Shown here: positions 58,706 through 64,000 of the stretch, in pieces
Layout of the letters: each line of letters starts with the position of its first letter
Numbering within the stretch: position 1 is the stretch's first letter
Assembly: GCF_030622045.1 (NCBI RefSeq)
Contig: NZ_CP130886.1
Coordinates: forward strand, 6,332,001 to 6,396,000
Direction of reading: 5' to 3'
Length of the DNA stretch: 64,000 bases
DNA from: Planctellipticum variicoloris
Lineage (GTDB): Bacteria; Planctomycetota; Planctomycetia; Planctomycetales; Planctomycetaceae
Made by a program: the position numbers and the translations under genes
The notes under the pieces: model-generated
Told to the model about the DNA's origin: nothing
Seen by the model: the letters and a program-made list of their open reading frames with translations, nothing else
Database searches by the model: none

Positions 58706-59103
58706 GTTATCTCCTCGACACGAACATTTGCTCGGCTTAGTTGAAACGACCCGCCGGGCTGGCCCATCAATTCCAGCAGCATGGCGGCGGGCTGGAGGTT
58801 CCGTCGATCGTCCTGGCGGAGCTCTACACCTGGGCCTAACACCGCGATCAACCGGGGCCGCTGCTGAGGCTGATCGAGGATGACTTGCTTGCCGACATCG
58901 ACGTCATCGATTTCGACACCGATTGTGCTCGATGGTTCGGTCAGATCCGAGCGCCGTTGCTGGCCGCCGGACAGGTCGTGAATCCCGTGGACCTGATGAT
59001 TGGCGCTGTCGCGCTGGCTCACGATCTTACGCTGGTCACGCATAATAGGAAGCACTTTACCCCCATTCCCGGTCTCCGGATCGAGGACTGGCTTTCATCG
59101 TGA
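58702..59103 (+). pseudogene. vapC: VapC PIN-domain toxin, interrupted by two in-frame stops
   Basis: Read through, the frame gives a complete 133-codon PIN toxin: MSYLLDTNICSA with the first Asp, PSIVLAELYTWA with the Glu, VNPVDLMIGAVALAHDLTLVTHN with the later Asp and the final RIEDWL. TAG (58738-58740, codon 13) and TAA (58837-58839, codon 46) interrupt it; related toxins have tyrosine at both places (SAYLK, TWAYH). The rest of the frame is intact up to its own stop. The ribonuclease would be inactive, which explains survival of an unopposed locus. Confidence 0.88.
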
Positions 59104-59509
59104 CTGGCTGACGCGATCGTCGGGGAATCCTGGAGTGAAGCTTCTTGTCCATAAAGGACCGGTTCAAAACCAGGTGTCGTTGCGGGAATCTGGCGCCGCC
59201 CGAAACATCGGAGGCGGCCTCGGACGACGCCATCGATTTTGAAGAAGCCTTTGGCGCAACTCTTGTCGTCAGCCGCGTTCGGGGCGGCTGGACGGGGTGA
59301 CACCGATTGCGGGCCGCAGGGAGCTTCCGCATTGCGAATCCGTGACGTCTTCAGCGAGTCCTTGCCGGAGCGGTGGGGTTTGGTTATGGTTGACAAGGTC
59401 GATACCTGTTGAAACGGGTATTGAGGTGGGAGCCGTCCGTCGGCTCTCGAAATTCGAACGAACCTGCCCGGTCCCGCTCGATCTCCGCATCACTCCAGGG
59501 AGCCGCTTC
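59104..59509. other. 406-nt gap ahead of the PQQ-like gene
   Basis: It contains no supported gene. A TTGACA box is at 59390-59395 and an ATACC...GGGTAT hairpin follows at 59402-59421; whether they form the promoter of the 59510 gene is uncertain. Confidence 0.5.
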
Positions 59510-62089
59510 ATGTCTGCCCGCTTCTCCCCCGCCCGGACGTTCCTCCTGCTCGCGACTGTCGCGTCTTCCGCCGCCGCGGCACGAGCCGACGACCCGCTCG
59601 ACTGGCCGTACTGGCGCGGTCCGGAGATGAACGGAATCTCGCGGGAGAAGAATCTGCCGGACAAGTGGTCGCCCGAAGGCGAAAACCTCGTCTGGCTCAA
59701 ACCCGAGCTGGCGACGCGCTCCACCCCGATCGTCATGCGAGGCAAGCTCTACACGCTCGCCCGCCAGAATCCGCACTCGAAGGAAGAGTGCGAAAAAGTC
59801 GTTTGCGCCGACGCAAAGACCGGCGAGATCCTCTGGGAGACCACGTTCAACGTCTTCCTCAGCGACGTCCCCGACACCCGCGTCGCCTGGTCCTGCGTGG
59901 TCGGCGATCCGGAAACCGGCAACGTCTTCGCCCTCGGCGTCTGCGGCTACTTCGTCGGGCTCGACGGGCAGACCGGCAAGACCCTCTGGTCGCATTCGCT
60001 CAGCGAAGAATACGGCATGCTGACCACCTACGGCGGCCGGACCAATTTCCCCATCGTTCACGAGAATCTGGTCATTATCAGCGGCGTCACCACCGGCTGG
60101 GGCGACCAGGCCCGTCCCGAGCATCGCATTCTGGCGTTCGACAAGCGAAACGGGCAATCGGTCTGGGTCTCCGGCACGCGCCCGCTGCCGGAAGACACGA
60201 CTTACAGCGCGCCGATTCTCGCCACGATCGACGGGCAGGCGCAGTTCGTGATCGGGACAGGCGATGGAGGCGTCTACAGCCTGCAGCCCCGGACCGGGAA
60301 GACCCTCTGGAAATACAATGTTTCCATGCGGGGGCTGAACACGACTCCGGTTCTGGCCAACAAGATGATCATCTGCGGTCACAGTGAGGAAAACCTCGAT
60401 GACACCAAGATGGGAGCGCTGTTCGCCATTGACCCGACGAAGAGCGGCGATATCACCAAGACCGGGGAAATCTGGCGGACCAAGGAGCTGTTCATCGGCA
60501 AAAATCAGCCGATTGTCGTCGGCGACACGATTTACGCCATCGATGACGCCGGGACGCTGTTCTCGGTCGATCTCAAGACCGGCAAGCAGCTTGGCAAGCA
60601 GAAAATCGGGACGATGGGTCGCGGCAGTCCCGTGTTCGCCGATGGCAAGATCTACTGCACCGACGCGACCGGCCGCTGGTCGATCTTCGGAGTCGACAGC
60701 ACCGGGAAACTGAAGAAGCTGCATCAGCTCCGGCTCGATGCGGAAATTAACGGCTCGCCCATCGTCTCGCATGGTCGGATCTACCTTCCGACGGACGTCG
60801 GCATGTACTGCATCGGCAAGCCGGACGCGGAAGTCGCCGCAGACCCCGCCCCGGAACCGGCGATTGAAACTCCAGTCGGCCAGGATCAGGAAGTTGCAAC
60901 CGCCCTGCTGACTCCCGCCGAGTCGCTCCTCGAACCGGGAGACAAGCAGCAGTTTCAGGTGCTGCTTTACAACAAGAATGGTCAGTTCCTGAAGGCCGCC
61001 CCGGCCAGCGACGTGAAGTTTTCCGTGGTCGGCCCGGGAACGATCGACGCCGCGGGGAAGTACACCGCCGCAGGCGACAAGGCCGCAGGCGTCGTCGTCA
61101 ACGCCGAAGTCGGCGGACTGAAGGCGCCGGCCCGCCTGCGGATCGTAACGCCGTTCCCCTGGGACATCACGTTCTCCGACGGACAGGTGCCGATCAACGG
61201 CATCGGCATGCGGTATCGCCACATTGCCATTGATTTCGACCTGTTTGCCGCTCTGCGGGCGAAAGACCCGCTCGCCGCCAGGCTCTACATCTTCCTGATG
61301 ACGCAGTACACGAACGCTCCCCCGCCTCCGAAGACGGACCAGCCGGCCGGCCCTCCGGTGGCAAAGTTCGACAACACGACCCCGGCTCAGACCTGGACCG
61401 GCTTCAAGACCTACCTCGGCCTGCTGGAGGCGATCACCAATCAGGATCAGGCGAAAGAGAAGCTCGACCCGTCGCTGAAGCTGCTTCAGGACGAGGGGGT
61501 CATCGCCAAGTGGGAGTGGACCGGCACCCCGGAGATCGGCGCCCAACTGGTGACGACGAAGGGGCCGCGGAAAATCGACGGCAACGGTGTCATGTGCAAG
61601 ATCACCACGATTCCCAAAGGAACCCGCAGCCAGAGCTGGCTGGGCTTCCCGGCGTCGAAGAACTACACGATTCAAGCCGACGCCTACGCGGTGAAGGGGG
61701 AAGCGAACGAAGCCGATCCGAACAGCGCAATGCCGGACGCGGGAGTCATCAACCAGCGCTACCGGCTGGATCTGATGGGGGCCAGCCAGCAGCTCAAGCT
61801 GTATTCGTGGTACCCGCACGACCAGAAGTTCTTCGACGTTCCGTTCGCATGGACGCCGGACACCTGGTACACGATCAAACTCGAAGTCACGAACGAAATG
61901 CGAGACGGCCAGGAATGGTCGGTCTGTCGCGGCAAAGTCTGGAAGCGCGACGAGGCCGAGCCCGAAGCCTGGTCGATCGAGTGGGCGGATCGCCCGGCGA
62001 ACGAGACCGGCAGCCCGGGCCTGTCGGGCAATGTCAAGAATTCTGAGCTGTTTTTTGATAACGTGAAAGTGACGCCGCGGACGAAGTGA
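59510..62089 (+). CDS. Exported PQQ-binding-like beta-propeller protein
   Basis: An 859-aa protein with a signal peptide (FLLLATVASSAAAARADD). Residues ~35-440 form PQQ-like blades (WPYWRGPEMNG, AKTGEILWETTF, GQTGKTLWSHSL, RTGKTLWKYNV, KTGKQLGKQK). A Big-like strand region (~470-560) and a LamG/DUF1080-like jelly-roll C-terminus (DTWYTIKLEVTNEMRDGQEW ... SELFFDNVKV) follow. Residues expected to bind PQQ as cofactor are not evident, so it may be a binding scaffold or a non-PQQ enzyme. It is followed by a Uma2 gene and a second PQQ-like protein. Confidence 0.9.
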   Translation: MSARFSPARTFLLLATVASSAAAARADDPLDWPYWRGPEMNGISREKNLPDKWSPEGENLVWLKPELATRSTPIVMRGKLYTLARQNPHSKEECEKVVCADAKTGEILWETTFNVFLSDVPDTRVAWSCVVGDPETGNVFALGVCGYFVGLDGQTGKTLWSHSLSEEYGMLTTYGGRTNFPIVHENLVIISGVTTGWGDQARPEHRILAFDKRNGQSVWVSGTRPLPEDTTYSAPILATIDGQAQFVIGTGDGGVYSLQPRTGKTLWKYNVSMRGLNTTPVLANKMIICGHSEENLDDTKMGALFAIDPTKSGDITKTGEIWRTKELFIGKNQPIVVGDTIYAIDDAGTLFSVDLKTGKQLGKQKIGTMGRGSPVFADGKIYCTDATGRWSIFGVDSTGKLKKLHQLRLDAEINGSPIVSHGRIYLPTDVGMYCIGKPDAEVAADPAPEPAIETPVGQDQEVATALLTPAESLLEPGDKQQFQVLLYNKNGQFLKAAPASDVKFSVVGPGTIDAAGKYTAAGDKAAGVVVNAEVGGLKAPARLRIVTPFPWDITFSDGQVPINGIGMRYRHIAIDFDLFAALRAKDPLAARLYIFLMTQYTNAPPPPKTDQPAGPPVAKFDNTTPAQTWTGFKTYLGLLEAITNQDQAKEKLDPSLKLLQDEGVIAKWEWTGTPEIGAQLVTTKGPRKIDGNGVMCKITTIPKGTRSQSWLGFPASKNYTIQADAYAVKGEANEADPNSAMPDAGVINQRYRLDLMGASQQLKLYSWYPHDQKFFDVPFAWTPDTWYTIKLEVTNEMRDGQEWSVCRGKVWKRDEAEPEAWSIEWADRPANETGSPGLSGNVKNSELFFDNVKVTPRTK

Positions 62090-62132
62090 CGCGGGTTTGC
62101 AGGGGCGACAGATTTGCGGGGGGAGGGGCGTC

Positions 62133-62762
62133 ATGGAAACCCTCGATGCAGTGACCGCGCGGCCGATCGGGCCGTGGGCGAACGGCATGCTGATGACGCC
62201 GGAGGAGTTCGACGCGACGACAGAGTGGGATCCGGACTATCGGTACGAACTGGTGCATGGAGTCCTGATTGTTTCGCCACCTGCAGACATCGGGGAACGC
62301 GACCCCAACGGTGAACTGGATTTCCTGCTACGGACGTATCAGTACAGTCATCCGCGGGGATCGGGTGTGGACAAAACGGTCTCAGAGGAGACTGTTGCAA
62401 CATCCGCCGGTCGCCGGCGGATGGATCGAGCGATCTGGTGTGGCCTGGGACGGCATCCTCAGGAAGGGGATGTCCCGGCGATTGCGGTCGAGTTTGTCTC
62501 GGATTCGTCACGGGACCGGCGGAGAGACTATGAATCAAAGCGACACGAGTATCTTGAGATCGGCGTCCGGGAGTACTGGGTCATCGATCGGTTCTTGCGT
62601 CGCATGACGGTGTATCGGGGCGACGACGTGGCGGTCGTCGCCGAACAGGACGTTTATCGCACGGAATTGTTGCCGGGATTTGAATTGCCGCTGGGACGTC
62701 TGCTGAAGCTGGCTGATGATTGGCTGGCGGGAGCGTCCGGGGGGCCGACTCCTGCTACTTGA
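62133..62762 (+). CDS. Uma2-family (DUF820) protein
   Basis: A 209-aa second member of the family at 38463. Visible segments: MTPEEFDATTEWDPDYRYEL and VHGVLIVSPPADI at the N-terminus, then VPAIAVEFVSDSSRDRRRDYESKRHEYLEIG with the E...K core and REYWVIDRFLRRMTVY. The D of the PD motif is replaced by sequence MDRAIWCGLG. It lies between two PQQ-like genes and ends 10 nt before the next start, so it is probably cotranscribed with it. Function unknown. Confidence 0.88.
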   Translation: METLDAVTARPIGPWANGMLMTPEEFDATTEWDPDYRYELVHGVLIVSPPADIGERDPNGELDFLLRTYQYSHPRGSGVDKTVSEETVATSAGRRRMDRAIWCGLGRHPQEGDVPAIAVEFVSDSSRDRRRDYESKRHEYLEIGVREYWVIDRFLRRMTVYRGDDVAVVAEQDVYRTELLPGFELPLGRLLKLADDWLAGASGGPTPAT

Positions 62763-62772
62763 AGGAACTCTC

Positions 62773-64000
62773 ATGGTTCGCTGGTCGTTGAGTGTGTGCC
62801 TGCTGCTGGTGGTCTCAGGGACCGTGGCGGGACAGGAGAAGTTCGACCCCGTCGCCAACGCGCTGAAGGTCATTTCCGGGATGAAAGTCGGCGCGAAGGA
62901 CTGGCCGCAGTGGGGCGGCAGCTACCATCGCAATAACACCCCCGAAGGGGAGAATATCCCTTCGGAGTGGAATCTGGAAACCGGCGAGAACGTTCTCTGG
63001 GCGGTTCCGCTCGGATCGCAGACCTACGGCAACCCGGTCGTCGCGAACGGCAAAGTGTACGTCGGAACCAATAACAGCTACGGCTACCTGAAGCGGTATC
63101 CCTCCAAGGTCGACCTGGGCTGTCTGCTGTGCTTTGACGAGAAGACCGGCAAGTTCCTGTGGCAGGCGAGCAGCCCGAAGCTGCCGACCGGCCGCGTGCA
63201 CGACTGGCCGCAGCAGGGAATCTGCTCGACGGTCTACTGCGAAGGGGACAAGGTCTGGTATGTGACCAGTCGCGGCGAGGTCATGTGCCTCGACGTGGAA
63301 GGCTTCCACGACGGCGAGAACGACGGTCCGTTCAAGGCGGAGCCGAACGAGAACAAAGATGAAGCCGACGTCATCTGGCGGCTCGATATGATGGGCGTTC
63401 TGGGCGTGTCCCAGCACAATATGTGCAGTTGCTCGCTCACCTGCGTCGGGGACCTGTGCTTCGTCAACACGTCGAACGGCGTCGACGAGTCCCACATTCA
63501 ACTTCCCGCCCCGAATGCCCCGAGCTTCCTCTGCCTCGATAAGAACACCGGCAAGGTGCTGTGGCAGGACAACAGCCCGGGGTTGAATATCCTGCACGGC
63601 CAGTGGTCTTCGCCGCTGTATTTCGAGACGAAGGGCCAGGCCCAGGTCGTCTTTGGCGCCGGCGACGGGTGGATCTACAGCTTCGATCCCAAGGGTGACG
63701 GCAACGGCAACCCGTATCTGCTGTGGAAGTTCGACGCCAACCCGAAGGATTCGCTGTACCTGCTGGGCGGGCGGGCGACGCGCAACCACATTATCGGAAC
63801 TCCGATCTTCTACGACGGCCACGTCTATGCGGCGGTCGGCGAAGATCCGGAGCACGGCGAAGGGGTGGGCCACCTGTACTGCATCGATCCGAACCGTCGG
63901 GGCGACGTCGGCCCGGAGCTGGCGTTCGACAAGGACGGGAAAGAGCTTGCGCCGCGGCGTCTGCAGGATATCGATGTGAAGAAGGGTGAAACGGCGAAGC
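62773..64000 (+). CDS. PQQ-binding-like beta-propeller protein, 3' end cut by window edge
   Basis: The first ~409 codons of an exported propeller protein: signal peptide (MVRWSLSVCLLLVVSGTVAG), then WPQWGGSYHRNNTPEG and PQQ-like blades (VLWAVPLGSQTYGNPVVANG, DEKTGKFLWQASS, NTGKVLWQDNSPGLN). Conserved features such as HNMCSCSLTCVGDLCF add four cysteines in a row of blades, which could bind metal or form disulfides. GAAGGA lies just upstream of ATG 62773. The C-terminus is outside the window. Confidence 0.9.
   Translation, partial: MVRWSLSVCLLLVVSGTVAGQEKFDPVANALKVISGMKVGAKDWPQWGGSYHRNNTPEGENIPSEWNLETGENVLWAVPLGSQTYGNPVVANGKVYVGTNNSYGYLKRYPSKVDLGCLLCFDEKTGKFLWQASSPKLPTGRVHDWPQQGICSTVYCEGDKVWYVTSRGEVMCLDVEGFHDGENDGPFKAEPNENKDEADVIWRLDMMGVLGVSQHNMCSCSLTCVGDLCFVNTSNGVDESHIQLPAPNAPSFLCLDKNTGKVLWQDNSPGLNILHGQWSSPLYFETKGQAQVVFGAGDGWIYSFDPKGDGNGNPYLLWKFDANPKDSLYLLGGRATRNHIIGTPIFYDGHVYAAVGEDPEHGEGVGHLYCIDPNRRGDVGPELAFDKDGKELAPRRLQDIDVKKGETAK

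Noticed and set aside
58702-59103. Alternative genetic code reading TAG and TAA as tyrosine
   Set aside because: Other genes end normally at TAG and TAA, so recoding of the whole genome is excluded; a local readthrough is left open.

Overview
The window is a high-GC chromosomal segment from a planctomycete (phylum Planctomycetota, most likely order Planctomycetales). The assignment rests on lineage-typical protein families: a PSCyt1/DUF1549/DUF1553 cytochrome next to a DUF1501 partner, a 1,180-aa PVC-type CxxCH dehydrogenase-like protein, a DUF1559 protein, secreted PQQ-like and NHL beta-propellers, a TIGR02996-like protein, and a gene of the tetrahydromethanopterin-linked C1 pathway. No rRNA, tRNA, CRISPR array, insertion sequence or prophage was recognised. 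Genes lie on both strands in short runs, many with their own intergenic repeat.

Layout. 1-4.6 kb: a leucine-rich-repeat protein cut by the left edge, a TIGR02996/LRR protein, a SUKH-type immunity protein with an apparent frameshift, a VOC-fold protein, a secreted coiled-coil protein, and a marR-DUF1398 pair with a perfect palindromic operator candidate. 4.9-11.9 kb: the PSCyt/DUF1553 and DUF1501 pair and an RDD membrane protein. 11.9-15.2 kb: a P1B-type metal ATPase fused to an HflK-like SPFH domain. 15.4-20 kb: an orphan antitoxin-like gene, the large CxxCH propeller/HEAT protein and a small zinc-ribbon protein. 20-24.7 kb: leuS, carrying in-frame heptamer arrays, and a THUMP rRNA methyltransferase. 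25-33.7 kb: an esterase-SMP-30 fusion, a Gfo/Idh/MocA oxidoreductase, a large unknown protein, an M20 amidohydrolase and an NHL propeller. 33.7-34.6 kb: a gene-poor gap with a possible structured RNA. 34.6-42.7 kb: the H4MPT-pathway gene, lspA overlapping a DksA-type gene, a secreted isoaspartyl methyltransferase, a Uma2 nuclease, dapF, an M24 peptidase and xseA. 43.1-51.8 kb: a GntR/YtrA-type regulator, a TlpA-EF-hand protein, an ABC ATPase and permease, a membrane protein, a DUF1559 protein and a small membrane protein. 52-64 kb: a WD40 protein with an MJ0042 zinc finger, padR with a HAAS-STN protein, an HD-like unknown, an antitoxin plus a VapC toxin broken by two stop codons, two PQQ-like propellers and a second Uma2 protein.

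How the genes may work together. The PSCyt/DUF1501 pair, the CxxCH giant, the NHL and PQQ propellers and the esterase-SMP-30 fusion are predicted to be exported, and would serve the large periplasm of planctomycetes in degradative or redox roles. Several regulator-target pairs can be read from the sequence: marR-DUF1398, ytrA-ABC and padR-HAAS.

The most unusual features are the metal ATPase-SPFH fusion; a family of about 85-bp perfect-ended palindromic repeats (six copies, both orientations) among several other intergenic hairpin families; two four-unit heptamer arrays inside leuS; a toxin whose two stop codons both seem to replace tyrosine; and a hairpin-rich, terminator-ended stretch that may be a non-coding RNA. 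Starts were moved inward from the longest open frame where a Shine-Dalgarno site, signal peptide or family N-terminus supported it.
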